Positions 37,419 through 46,094 of a DNA stretch of 64,000 bases are shown piece by piece. This stretch comes from Cryobacterium melibiosiphilum (GTDB taxonomy: Bacteria > Actinomycetota > Actinomycetes > Actinomycetales > Microbacteriaceae). Numbering within the stretch: position 1 is the first letter of the stretch; each line of letters begins with the position of its first letter. The DNA lies in assembly GCF_003602235.1 (NCBI RefSeq), contig NZ_QZVS01000089.1, positions 1 through 64,000 on the forward strand. The letters run 5' to 3'. The notes beneath the pieces were generated by a model. That model did not search any database, had not been told where the DNA came from, and worked only from the letters and a program-made list of their open reading frames with translations. Position numbers and translations under genes: made by a program.

Positions 37419-38858
37419 ATGCGGTTCTATGGAACAATCCCCAGCCACGATCTGACGTACTCCGACGTTTTTCTGGTCCCCGGGCAATCCGACGTGCACA
37501 GTCGTCTCGACGTGTCGCTGGCTCCCCAGGACGGCAGCGGCGGCAGCATCCCCATCGTCTCCTCGAACATGAACTCGGTGACCGGCCCGCGCCTGGCCGC
37601 CAGTCTCGCCCGTCGCGGCGGACTCGGCGTGTTGCCGCAGGATATGCACCTGCAGGACCTGGATGCGGCCATCCGCTGGGTGAAAGCCCAGTCCGTGAGC
37701 TTCGACACCCCGTTCAGCTTCGGACCCGAGGACACCGTCGAGATGGCTCTGCGCCAGGTTCCGGCCGTCGACGGCCAGGGCATCGTCATTCACGATTCTC
37801 ACGGTGACTACCTCGGCTGCATCGTCGCCTCGAGGCTTCGCAGCGCCCTGCCCGACGCCCTGCTCGGTGACCTGCTGCACGGCGCCCTGCCGTCCCTGGA
37901 CGCCGACGACATCGACGGGCCGCGCCGGGCCTTCGACGTGATGACCGCCGCAGACCTGGATTTTGCGCCGGTGCTGCACCACGGCGCGGTCGTGGGCACC
38001 CTCAGCCGCAAGAGCGCCCTGCGCTCGACGCTCTACCAGAGCGCCGTCGACGCGCACGGTCGACTGCGCGTCGCCGCCGCGATCGGCATCAACGGGGATG
38101 TCGCGGCGAAGGCCCGGGCGTTCGCCGCGGCCGGCGTCGACGTGCTCGTCATCGATACCGCCCACGGCCACCAGAGCGGAATGCTGCGCGCGATCGGCAT
38201 TGTCGCCGACCTGAACCTCGGCCTGCCGATCGTGGCCGGTAACGTCGTGACCGCCGATGCCGTGCGCGACCTCGTGGGTGCGGGCGCGACGATCGTGAAG
38301 GTCGGCGTCGGGCCCGGTGCCATGTGCACCACCCGCATGATGACGGCGGTCGGGCGCCCGCAGTTCTCGGCCGTGCTCGAGACCGCGACGACGGCTCACG
38401 AGCTCGGCGCCCATGTCTGGGCCGACGGCGGCGTGCGATATCCGCGCGACGTCGCCCTCGCCCTGGCCGCCGGTGCCAGCGCGGTGATGATCGGTTCCTG
38501 GTTTGCCGGCACCGTCGAAGCGCCGGGAACTCTGAATTCGGATGCCTCGGGCGCGCTGTACAAGGAAAGCTGGGGCATGGCATCGACCAAGGCCGTGCAG
38601 GAACGGTTCGAGCGCCTCGACCCCTATGAGCTCGCTCGCAAGACGCTGTTTGCCGAGGGGATTTCGAGCTCGAAGATCTATCTCGACCCGCTGCGGCCAT
38701 CCGTCGAAGACCTGCTCGACATGATCACGTCGGGGGTGCGCAGCTCGTTCACCTATGCCGGGGCGAGCACCGTCGAGGAGTTCCATACCAAGGCACTCGT
38801 CGGCATCCAGTCGGCTGCCGGTTACGAGGAGGGCAAGGCGCTGCCGGTTTCCTGGTGA
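37419..38858 (+). CDS. guaB1: GuaB1 family IMP dehydrogenase-like protein (GMP reductase)
   Basis: A 479-residue IMPDH/GMPR-fold protein with a CBS pair inserted at about 95-205. The catalytic loop is [20 protein letters not shown], with the thioimidate cysteine near residue 308. GuaB1 of Mycobacterium was shown to be a GMP reductase, converting GMP to IMP in purine salvage, so annotation as IMP dehydrogenase would be misleading. Divergent from kgd; leaderless-type promoter. Confidence 0.9.
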   Translation: MRFYGTIPSHDLTYSDVFLVPGQSDVHSRLDVSLAPQDGSGGSIPIVSSNMNSVTGPRLAASLARRGGLGVLPQDMHLQDLDAAIRWVKAQSVSFDTPFSFGPEDTVEMALRQVPAVDGQGIVIHDSHGDYLGCIVASRLRSALPDALLGDLLHGALPSLDADDIDGPRRAFDVMTAADLDFAPVLHHGAVVGTLSRKSALRSTLYQSAVDAHGRLRVAAAIGINGDVAAKARAFAAAGVDVLVIDTAHGHQSGMLRAIGIVADLNLGLPIVAGNVVTADAVRDLVGAGATIVKVGVGPGAMCTTRMMTAVGRPQFSAVLETATTAHELGAHVWADGGVRYPRDVALALAAGASAVMIGSWFAGTVEAPGTLNSDASGALYKESWGMASTKAVQERFERLDPYELARKTLFAEGISSSKIYLDPLRPSVEDLLDMITSGVRSSFTYAGASTVEEFHTKALVGIQSAAGYEEGKALPVSW

Positions 38859-38889
38859 CCACACCCTAATGGGGGTGCTGGTGAAGCGG

Positions 38890-38895
38890 TATAGT
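38890..38895 (+). promoter_or_regulatory. Candidate -10 (TATAGT) before leader ORF
   Basis: TATAGT ends 10 nt before the ATG of the 28-codon leader ORF, so transcription would start close to that ATG. GGGAGG immediately follows and could also act as a Shine-Dalgarno if transcription starts further upstream. Confidence 0.45.
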
Positions 38896-38905
38896 GGGAG
38901 GAATA

Positions 38906-38992
38906 ATGGACGACCCCCCCACGGCCCCGGCCCTCCTCTTTTCCTGCCCCTCTCGCCGATTCGGACGCCGCGGTTTCGGACGACATGACTGA
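38906..38992 (+). CDS. Candidate 28-residue leader peptide
   Basis: A short ORF (MDDPPTAPALLFSCPSRRFG, then a basic end) that begins after GGGAGGAATA and stops at a TGA inside the first codons of the CNNM gene (ATGACTGAG). The CNNM gene itself has no Shine-Dalgarno, so translation may depend on coupling to this ORF. No homologue is known to me. Too short to prove by sequence alone. Confidence 0.45.
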   Translation: MDDPPTAPALLFSCPSRRFGRRGFGRHD

Positions 38993-40346
38993 GTGGTTGA
39001 TGCTCGGCTTCGGCCTGTTGCTCACCGTCGGCACCGGACTCTTCGTGGCGAGCGAATTCGCGCTCGTCAACCTCGATCGCTCCGACCTCGAAGCTCGCCG
39101 TGACCGGGGCGAAACGCGTCTGGGCATGACCATCGCTGCCCTCAAGATCACCTCGACCCATCTGTCGAGCGCGCAGCTGGGCATCACGCTCACGACTCTG
39201 CTCACGGGCTACGCGATGGAACCGGCGATCAGTACCCTGCTCTTCACTCCGCTGACGGCCGTGGGCTTGCCGGAGGGGACCGTGCCGGTGGTCGCCACGA
39301 CGGTCGCGATCGTGGTCGCCACCCTGCTGTCGATGATCGTGGGGGAGCTCGTTCCGAAGAACTTCGCCCTCGCGCTGCCGATCCAGACCGCCCAGCTCGT
39401 CATCCCGTTCCAGACGGTTTTCACGACGGTGTTCAAGCCCGCCGTGCTGCTGCTCAACGGCAGCGCCAACGGGCTGCTCCGCGCCATCGGAATCGAGCCG
39501 AAAGAGGAACTCTCCGGCGCTCGCACGGCCGAGGAACTGTCGTCGCTCGTGCGACGTTCCGCCAGCGCCGGGCTGCTCGAGAAGGACACGGCGACGCTGC
39601 TGCACCGTACGCTGCTGTTCTCGGGCCACGACGCGTCCGACGTGATGACCCCGCGCCCACGCGTGGCGAGCGTGCAGCGAACCGACTCCGCCCAGGCGGT
39701 CATCGAGCTCACCCGGGCGACCGGCTATTCCCGGTTCCCCGTGATCGACGAGAGCATGGACGACGTGGTCGGCGTCGTGCACGTCAAGCAGGCCGTCGCG
39801 GTGCCCCGGCATCGCCGCCTCGATGTACCGGTGTCGGCGCTTCAGACCGAGCCGCTGCGAGTGCCTGAAACCATGAAACTCGACGGGCTGCTCAGCGAGC
39901 TGCGCGGTCGCGGCTACCAGATGGCGATCGTCGTCGATGAATACGGGGGCACGGCGGGTGTCGCGACCCTCGAAGACCTCGTGGAAGAACTGGTCGGTGA
40001 GGTCGCCGACGAGCACGACCGGGCGCGCGCGGGCGTCGTGCGATCGACCGACTCGATCGCTTTTCCCGGCCTGCTGCGCCCCGACGAACTGCTCGAACGT
40101 ACCGGGCTGGTGGTTCCCGAGGATGGCCCGTACGAGACCGTGGCCGGGTTCATGATGAGTCTGCTCGGGCGGCTTCCCGTCGTCGGTGACAGCGTGACCC
40201 TGACCGGTGGTGAGCTGACCGTCGAACGACTCGAAGGCCGGCGCGTCGACCGGCTGCGGTACACGCCGGCGCCCATCCCGGTTGTGGTTGCCGAACCGCC
40301 GAAGAAGAACCGCAGTATTAACAAGAATGAGGTGACAACCCGATGA
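38985..40346 (+). CDS. CNNM/CorC-type membrane transporter (hemolysin family) 1
   Basis: A 453-residue protein. The DUF21 membrane domain (residues 1-190) has four hydrophobic segments and the conserved TTLLTGYAMEPAI-type stretch, then a CBS pair (DVMTPRPRVASVQ, VVHVKQAVAVP) and a C-terminal CorC_HlyC domain (VVDEYGGTAGVATLEDLVEELVGE). The family is now thought to export or regulate Mg2+/Co2+ rather than act as a hemolysin. It overlaps the next, paralogous gene by 4 nt. Confidence 0.9.
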   Translation: MTEWLMLGFGLLLTVGTGLFVASEFALVNLDRSDLEARRDRGETRLGMTIAALKITSTHLSSAQLGITLTTLLTGYAMEPAISTLLFTPLTAVGLPEGTVPVVATTVAIVVATLLSMIVGELVPKNFALALPIQTAQLVIPFQTVFTTVFKPAVLLLNGSANGLLRAIGIEPKEELSGARTAEELSSLVRRSASAGLLEKDTATLLHRTLLFSGHDASDVMTPRPRVASVQRTDSAQAVIELTRATGYSRFPVIDESMDDVVGVVHVKQAVAVPRHRRLDVPVSALQTEPLRVPETMKLDGLLSELRGRGYQMAIVVDEYGGTAGVATLEDLVEELVGEVADEHDRARAGVVRSTDSIAFPGLLRPDELLERTGLVVPEDGPYETVAGFMMSLLGRLPVVGDSVTLTGGELTVERLEGRRVDRLRYTPAPIPVVVAEPPKKNRSINKNEVTTR

Positions 40347-41410
40347 GCGACTGGGCAGGATTGGCCTGGCTGGTCGTATTGCTCGCGGCGAACGCCTTTT
40401 TCGTCGGAGCGGAATTCGCGGTGATCTCCGCGCGGCGGTCGCAGATCGAGCCGCTCGCCGAAGCGGGCAAGCGGAGTGCCAAGACGGCGCTCTGGGCGAT
40501 GGAACACGCCACCCAGATGCTCGCGACGACGCAGCTGGGCATCACCGTGTGTTCCCTGCTGATCCTGAACGTCTCCGAGCCGGCAATCCACCACCTGTTG
40601 GAGGGGCCGCTGGCCCTCACCGGGATTCCGGAAGAGTACATCGGCACCATCGCCTTCATCGTGGCGCTGCTCGTCGTGTCATACCTCCACGTCGTCTTCG
40701 GCGAGATGGTGCCGAAAAACCTGTCGTTCTCGATCCCCGACCGAGCCGTGCTGCTGCTCGCCCCACCGTTGGTCTTCGTCGGACAGGTCTTCCGGCCGGT
40801 CATCGTCGCCCTGAACGCGACCGCGAACGGCGTGCTGCGGTTGTTCGGGGTGCAGCCCAAAAATGAGGCGACGAGCGCCTACACTCTCGACGAGGTCGCC
40901 ACCATCGTCACGCAGTCCACCCGGGAGGGCATCCTGGCCGACGGCACCGGTGCCCTCAACGCGACCTTCGAGTTCACCACCCGCAAGGTGCGCGACGTGG
41001 TCGTGGCCCGCGACAAACTGATCAGCCTGCCGGACAACGCGACCCCCGAAGACGTCGAGCGGGCCGTGACCCGCTACGGTTTCTCCCGTTACGTGGTCGT
41101 CGATCCGAGCGGCGACCCGACCGGTTTTGTGCACCTCAAGGACATCATCGACCTCGACACGGACTCCCCGTCCGCTCCGGGCACCAAGACCGGAGCATTC
41201 TGGCAGCCGATCCCGGCCAAACGCATCCGCCAGCTGGTGTCGATCTTCGAAGACACCGACCTGGAAGATGCCCTGGCCACGATGCGGCGCTCGGGGGCGC
41301 ACCTGGCACGGTCCTTCACCGCGCAGGGCGAGACGACCGGGGTGCTCTTTCTCGAGGACATCATCGAGGAACTCGTCGGCGAAGTGCAGGACGCCACCCG
41401 CCGCGACTGA
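40343..41410 (+). CDS. CNNM/CorC-type membrane transporter (hemolysin family) 2
   Basis: A 355-residue paralogue of the preceding gene: DUF21 membrane domain with four hydrophobic segments (residues 1-175) followed by a CBS pair (GFVHLKDIIDL, TTGVLFLEDIIEELVGEVQD). It lacks the C-terminal CorC_HlyC domain of the first protein, so the two are not redundant in structure. The tandem arrangement with ATGA coupling suggests a hetero-oligomer, which is an inference. Confidence 0.9.
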   Translation: MSDWAGLAWLVVLLAANAFFVGAEFAVISARRSQIEPLAEAGKRSAKTALWAMEHATQMLATTQLGITVCSLLILNVSEPAIHHLLEGPLALTGIPEEYIGTIAFIVALLVVSYLHVVFGEMVPKNLSFSIPDRAVLLLAPPLVFVGQVFRPVIVALNATANGVLRLFGVQPKNEATSAYTLDEVATIVTQSTREGILADGTGALNATFEFTTRKVRDVVVARDKLISLPDNATPEDVERAVTRYGFSRYVVVDPSGDPTGFVHLKDIIDLDTDSPSAPGTKTGAFWQPIPAKRIRQLVSIFEDTDLEDALATMRRSGAHLARSFTAQGETTGVLFLEDIIEELVGEVQDATRRD

Positions 41411-41444
41411 CGTGGTCGGGCAGCCCGACGCGCACGATTCGCTC

Positions 41445-41450
41445 TATCGT
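41445..41450 (+). promoter_or_regulatory. Candidate -10 (TATCGT) of nnrD, leaderless
   Basis: TATCGT ends 7 nt before the ATG at 41458, within the 47-bp gap after the CNNM gene. Confidence 0.3.
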
Positions 41451-41457
41451 AGATTTC

Positions 41458-42345
41458 ATGGTGAATCCGTCGACGTGGCAGGAATGGTCGGCCGCGCAGG
41501 CGCGGGCGTGGATCGCCGTTCCCGGGCCCGCCGACGACAAGTACTCCCGCGGTGTGCTCGGAATCTGCACGGGGTCGCCCGAATACCCCGGGGCGGCCGT
41601 GCTCGGGGTACAGGCGGCCGCCCGCACGGGCGTGGGCATGATCCGCTACGTCGGCCCGGCCGCGGCCGCACAGCTCGTGCTGGCCCGCCGACCCGAAGTG
41701 GTCGTCGGCCCGGGCCGGGTGCAGGCGTGGCTGCTCGGCTCCGGCATGAACGGCGACGCGCTGGACGCTGAGGCCGCGGCCACCCTCCTGTCGGCCGCAG
41801 CCTCCGGGGTCCCCGTCGTGTGTGACGCGGGCGCCCTCGACTATGCCCGGCGGTCCACCGGGCCCACCGTCATCACGCCGCACTTTCGTGAGCTTGCCAG
41901 CCTGCTGGCGCGAGCGGGCACATCCGTCACCCCCGCCACGATCGCACGGGCCCCGGGGGAGTGGGCGGGCCGCGCCGCCGAACTGCTCGGCGTAACCGTG
42001 CTGCTGAAAGGGTCGGTGACCTATATCGCGCACCCGGCCGGCGCCCGGTTCACCGTCTCCGATTCACCGTCCTGGCTCGCCACGGCCGGCGCCGGCGATG
42101 TGCTCGGCGGCATCCTCGGCGCGCTCCTGGCCACCCACAGCGACCGGCTGCAGACGGATGCCGCGGCGCTGCACGCGGGGGACGCCCTGCCCGCACTCGC
42201 CGCTGTGGCTGCCACTGCCGCGTGGCTGCACGCCGAAGCCGCCCGGCGGGCATCCGCCGGCGGCCCGATCGTCGCCCTCGACGTGGCCGACGCGGTGCCG
42301 GCCACCATCGCCGCGCTGCTCTCGGGCGCCGGGGGCCCGTGCTGA
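41458..42345 (+). CDS. nnrD: ADP-dependent NAD(P)H-hydrate dehydratase
   Basis: A 295-residue ribokinase-fold enzyme that repairs hydrated NAD(P)H with ADP. It has the CTGSPEYPGAAVLGVQAAARTGVG opening (split at the glycine pair), the ITPHFRELASL and the ATAGAGDVLGGILGALLA motif containing the catalytic aspartate. It is the C-terminal dehydratase only; the NnrE epimerase domain is not fused. The last 7 nt overlap the GT87-like gene. Confidence 0.9.
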   Translation: MVNPSTWQEWSAAQARAWIAVPGPADDKYSRGVLGICTGSPEYPGAAVLGVQAAARTGVGMIRYVGPAAAAQLVLARRPEVVVGPGRVQAWLLGSGMNGDALDAEAAATLLSAAASGVPVVCDAGALDYARRSTGPTVITPHFRELASLLARAGTSVTPATIARAPGEWAGRAAELLGVTVLLKGSVTYIAHPAGARFTVSDSPSWLATAGAGDVLGGILGALLATHSDRLQTDAAALHAGDALPALAAVAATAAWLHAEAARRASAGGPIVALDVADAVPATIAALLSGAGGPC

Positions 42346-43613
42346 CCCTTCGGCGCGCGACCGTGCTCAGCAGCGCGTTCGTGCTCGTGCACGCCGTGTT
42401 GATCGTGCTCGCGCTGACCGGCCCGAACGGGCCGCTCGGCGACGTGCGAGCCGTCTACCTCGGCTGGGCGCAGGCCGCATCGTCCGGCGGCGGGCTGCCC
42501 GCGATCACGACTGATTTCGTCTACCCCGTGCTGGCGGCAGTGCCCATCCTCGGGGCCCTGGCATTCGGCGACAACGCGTACGTGGCGACCTGGCTCGGCC
42601 TCGTCACGCTCGGCAATGCCGGTGCGTTCGCGGTGCTGTTGCACCACGCACGGCGGGCGCCCGACCGTCGCGTCGAGGGAGCCGCCTGGTGGTGGCTCGG
42701 CTTTCTGCTGCTGCTCGGTCCGATCGCGGTAGGACGCATCGACGCCATCACGGTACCGCTGGCGATCGTGGGCTTGCTCTGGGTGAGCACCCGACCGGTG
42801 TGGGCGACGATCCTGCTGACCGTCGCGACCTGGGTCAAGGTCTGGCCGGCCGCGGTGATCGCCGCGCTGCTGGTCGCCAGCGCTCATCGAGCCTGCGTCT
42901 TTCGCGTCGCGCTCGTCACGAGCGCTGTCATCGCGGCAGTGGCCGTCGGGCTGAGCCTGGCACTCGGCAGCCCGCCGCACGTGCTGAGCTTCATCGGCGA
43001 GCAGACCGGGCGGGGCATCCAGATCGAGTCCCCGGTAGCCGGGCTGTGGATGTGGCAGGCCGCGGCGGGGATCCCGGGAATCACGATCTACTACGACTTC
43101 GACATTCTCACGTACCAGATCACGTGGCCGGGAACGACCGTGGCCGCAGCCCTGATGACCCCGCTGCTCGCGCTCGCGGCCTCGGGCGTACTGCTCATCG
43201 GGGTGCGCGCGCAGCGCCGTGGCGTGGACTGGACGCGATTGTTCCCGACCCTCGTGCTCGCCCTCGTGCTCGTGCTGGTGCTGGCCAACAAGGTGGGATC
43301 CCCCCAGTTCACCAGCTGGCTGGCCGCGCCCTTCATCCTCGGCCTCGTGCTCGAGACGCGGGCCTGGCGGCTGCCGGCCGCGCTGGGACTCGCTATCGCC
43401 GGCCTCACCCAGGTCGTCTATCCGTTCTTCTACGACACGCTGCTCGCGGCCGATCCACTGCTCGTGACGGTGCTCACCGTGCGCAACCTGCTCGAGGTCG
43501 TGCTGCTCGGCTGGGCCCTGCACCGGCTCTGGACGTACGCTGGCAGTGCCGCGCAGAACGGGCCGCCGGCGGCATCCGTCATCGGCGGGTCCACGAGAAA
43601 TTGGAGAACATGA
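42339..43613 (+). CDS. GT87-like multi-pass membrane protein
   Basis: A 424-residue polytopic membrane protein with about ten hydrophobic helices. The first extracytoplasmic loop (GPNGPLGDVRAVYLGWAQAAS) carries the acidic residue expected of GT-C mannosyltransferases, and the body resembles GT87/DUF2029 polyprenol-phosphate-mannose-dependent transferases of actinobacteria. Activity is an inference. The frame is open into nnrD antisense-like sequence, but only the region from GTG 42339 is credible, which makes a 7-nt overlap with nnrD. Confidence 0.75.
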   Translation: MLTLRRATVLSSAFVLVHAVLIVLALTGPNGPLGDVRAVYLGWAQAASSGGGLPAITTDFVYPVLAAVPILGALAFGDNAYVATWLGLVTLGNAGAFAVLLHHARRAPDRRVEGAAWWWLGFLLLLGPIAVGRIDAITVPLAIVGLLWVSTRPVWATILLTVATWVKVWPAAVIAALLVASAHRACVFRVALVTSAVIAAVAVGLSLALGSPPHVLSFIGEQTGRGIQIESPVAGLWMWQAAAGIPGITIYYDFDILTYQITWPGTTVAAALMTPLLALAASGVLLIGVRAQRRGVDWTRLFPTLVLALVLVLVLANKVGSPQFTSWLAAPFILGLVLETRAWRLPAALGLAIAGLTQVVYPFFYDTLLAADPLLVTVLTVRNLLEVVLLGWALHRLWTYAGSAAQNGPPAASVIGGSTRNWRT

Positions 43614-43918
43614 TGCTTGTAGCTTTTTCCGTCGCTCCCAGCGGTACGGGCCGCGCCGACGGCTCGGTGCACGATGCGGTCGCGGCTGCCGTGCGCGTCG
43701 TGCGGGAATCCGGCCTGCCCAACCACACCGGCTCCATGTTCACCGAAATCGAGGGCGAATGGGACGAGGTCATGGCCGTCGTGAAGGCGGCGACGGATGC
43801 CGTGGCCCCGTTCGGTTCCCGCGTCTCCCTCGTGCTGAAGGCCGACATCCGCCCGGGTTTCACGGGGGAGATCACCGCCAAGGTCGAACGCCTCGAGGCC
43901 GAGCTCACCCGGCACTAG
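43610..43918 (+). CDS. Thiamine-binding protein, MTH1187/YkoF-like family
   Basis: A 102-residue protein of the MTH1187 (YqgV) family, a ferredoxin-like fold that binds thiamine or HMP in some members. The family core is LVAFSVAPSGTGRADGSVHDAV, then HTGSMFTEIEGEWDEVM, then RVSLVLKADIRPGFTGE. GGAGA lies upstream; the ATG at 43610 overlaps the previous stop, and 43613 is an equally possible start. Confidence 0.85.
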   Translation: MMLVAFSVAPSGTGRADGSVHDAVAAAVRVVRESGLPNHTGSMFTEIEGEWDEVMAVVKAATDAVAPFGSRVSLVLKADIRPGFTGEITAKVERLEAELTRH

Positions 43919-43940
43919 CCTGCTGAAACAGAGCTGGGCG

Positions 43941-43946
43941 TAAGGT
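43941..43946 (+). promoter_or_regulatory. Candidate -10 (TAAGGT), leaderless
   Basis: TAAGGT ends 6 nt before the ATG of the MFS gene. Confidence 0.3.
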
Positions 43947-43952
43947 TAATAC

Positions 43953-45233
43953 ATGCCCCTCACTGTTGACGGGTCGGCGCGCGTCTCGCCGACCCGTATT
44001 CGTCTTGCCCTGCTCGCCCTCGCGCTCGGTGGTTTCGCGATCGGATCCACCGAATTCGTCGCGATGGGCCTGCTGCCCAACCTGGCGGCTGACCTGTTGC
44101 CCGGGCTGTACGCGAGCTCACCGGATGCCGCCAACGCCCAGGCGGGCTGGTTGATCTCCGCCTACGCCCTCGGTGTGGTGGTCGGGGCGCCGACAATCGC
44201 AGCTGCGGCTGCTCGCTGGCCGCGAAAGCAGCTGTTGCTGGTGCTGCTGACGGCCTTCACCCTCGGCACGATCGCTTCGGCGCTGCTGCCGACCTTCGAA
44301 CTCGTGCTCGGCGCGCGCTTTCTTGCCGCGCTCCCGCACGGCGCCTACTTCGGCATCGCCTCCCTCGTCGCGGCCGAACTGATGGGGCCGGGCAAACGTG
44401 CCCGAGGCATTGCCCTCGTGTTGTCGGGCCTCACGATCGCCAACGTGATTGGCGTTCCCGCCCTCACCTGGGTCGGTCAGACCTTCGGCTGGCGCTCGGC
44501 CTACCTGGTCGTGGCTGCGATCTTCGCCACGACATTCCTGGCGGTCTGGGCCGTCGTGCCGCGCCAGGCCGGCAACCCGCTCGTGACGATGCGCACTGAG
44601 CTGCAGGCGTTCCGCCACTCGCAGGTGTGGGTGACCCTGTCGATCGGTGCGATCGGCTTCGGCGGCCTCTTCGCCGTCTATTCCTACGTTGCCCCGCTCG
44701 TCATCGAGGTCACCGAACTCGGCGACGGCGCCGTACCGCTCGTGCTCGTCGTCGTCGGACTCGGCATGACCGTGGGTATCTTTGCCGGCGGGGCGATGGC
44801 GGACTGGAGCGTGCGCCGCAGCATGATCATCGCGTTCGGCGTCTTGATCGGTGCGCTCGTTCTGCTGGCCTTCTCGGCACAGTTTGTTGCCGGACTGCTC
44901 GTGGGCCTGTTCCTGATCGGTGCGTCCGCGCAGGCCCTGTCGCCGACCATTCAGGCCCGACTGATGGATGTCGCGCACGAGAGCCAGTCGTTGGCGGCGG
45001 CGCTCAACCACTCGTCCCTCAACATTGGAAACGCGGTGGGCGCGGCGCTCGGTGGCGCGGCGATCGCGAGTGGCTTCGGCTACATCGCACCGATCTGGAT
45101 CGGCGTGGCCCTCAGCGTGATCGGGCTGGCCCTCACCCTCGTGACGTTCCGGATCGACCGGAACCGTCGTCGTCGGGGAGTGCACGTGCCCTACGGGACC
45201 CAGGCCATCGAGGTCGTCGGCCGGCGCAGGTAA
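43953..45233 (+). CDS. MFS efflux transporter (AraJ/CmlA-like)
   Basis: A 426-residue major facilitator with 12 hydrophobic segments. It begins IRLALLALALGGFAIGSTEFVAMGLLP (split at the glycine), typical of the AraJ/chloramphenicol-efflux group, with motif C-like GIALVLSGLTIANVIGVPALTW. Sugar or drug efflux is the family role; the substrate is unknown. A perfect 11-bp hairpin (43969-43997) lies in codons 6-15. The gene is convergent with the response regulator, separated by 133 bp without a gene. Confidence 0.88.
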   Translation: MPLTVDGSARVSPTRIRLALLALALGGFAIGSTEFVAMGLLPNLAADLLPGLYASSPDAANAQAGWLISAYALGVVVGAPTIAAAAARWPRKQLLLVLLTAFTLGTIASALLPTFELVLGARFLAALPHGAYFGIASLVAAELMGPGKRARGIALVLSGLTIANVIGVPALTWVGQTFGWRSAYLVVAAIFATTFLAVWAVVPRQAGNPLVTMRTELQAFRHSQVWVTLSIGAIGFGGLFAVYSYVAPLVIEVTELGDGAVPLVLVVVGLGMTVGIFAGGAMADWSVRRSMIIAFGVLIGALVLLAFSAQFVAGLLVGLFLIGASAQALSPTIQARLMDVAHESQSLAAALNHSSLNIGNAVGAALGGAAIASGFGYIAPIWIGVALSVIGLALTLVTFRIDRNRRRRGVHVPYGTQAIEVVGRRR

Positions 45234-45366
45234 GCGGCCAGAGCAAATAAGGCCAGAGGGGCGCAGTGCAGCCTCTGCCAGATGCGGCGCGCTCTCGGTT
45301 TCCCCCTCGAGCGCGCCCCCCTGCTGGTGGTGCTGATTGCTTGTACCTGGTTGTGCTTGGTGCTGG

Positions 45367-46047
45367 TTAGTCCGTCTGAAGCAGGATGCCGTCGTGGATG
45401 GCGCGCTTACGCAGGGCGACCTTGGTGCCCACGTCGTAGCCGGCCAGACGGTACTTCTCGCGAATCCGCTTGAGGTACGACTTCGCGGTCTCCTCGGAAA
45501 TGCCGAGCTGGTAGGCGACGGCCTTGACCGGCTCGCCGGCACCGTAGAGTGCCATGACGCGACGCTCTTGGGCGCTCAGCCGCGGGGAACCGCCATCATC
45601 GTTCGCCGAGGAGTTGAGCGCGTAGTCCAACTCGGCCGAAATGTACGACTTGCCGTTGTACGCGGCGCGAATCGCGTCGACGATCATGCTGGCTTCTTCG
45701 CTCTTGACCAGGTATCCCAGGGCGCCCGCGGCCAGAGCTTCGCGCACCAGGGCCGGCTCGGAATAGGTGCTCATGAGCACGGTCTTCACGCCGGTGGTCT
45801 TCAGCGTGGAGATCTTGAGGGAGACCGGGATGTTGTCCTTGAGGTCGAGATCGAGCAAGACCACGTCGACGGGAAACTCGGGGTGCGTGAGCAGTTCCGG
45901 CCAGGTGGTGACGGCGGCGACCATTTCAATGTCGTCGGCCGCACCGCGAATCCATTCAGTGAGAGCCCCCAGCAGCATTCGATGATCATCAACGAGTGCC
46001 AGGCGGATGGGCCGGTGGTTGTTAGTCACTATCGGTGTGTTCGTCAC
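45367..46047 (-). CDS. NarL/LuxR-type response regulator
   Basis: A 226-residue response regulator. Receiver: D20-D21 acidic pair, phospho-acceptor D66 (VVLLDLDLK), and the K of GYLVKSEEAS. C-terminal LuxR HTH: LSAQERRVMALYGAGEPVKAVAYQLGISEETAKSYLKRIREKY (split). Strong Shine-Dalgarno AGGAGG at 46054-46059 before the GTG. It is the last of three leftward genes after a sensor kinase and a kinase-like partner, and is the likely output of that kinase. Confidence 0.9.
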   Translation of the reverse strand: MTNTPIVTNNHRPIRLALVDDHRMLLGALTEWIRGAADDIEMVAAVTTWPELLTHPEFPVDVVLLDLDLKDNIPVSLKISTLKTTGVKTVLMSTYSEPALVREALAAGALGYLVKSEEASMIVDAIRAAYNGKSYISAELDYALNSSANDDGGSPRLSAQERRVMALYGAGEPVKAVAYQLGISEETAKSYLKRIREKYRLAGYDVGTKVALRKRAIHDGILLQTD

Positions 46048-46094
46048 TTATTGCCTCCTATATACTCTGCACCCTATCGCCATTTGGCCGCCTT

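Noticed and set aside
37332-40016. 894-codon open frame on the minus strand
   Set aside because: It is antisense to guaB1 and the first CNNM gene. Its protein is His/Arg/Gly-rich without any domain, and both genes on the plus strand have clear families.
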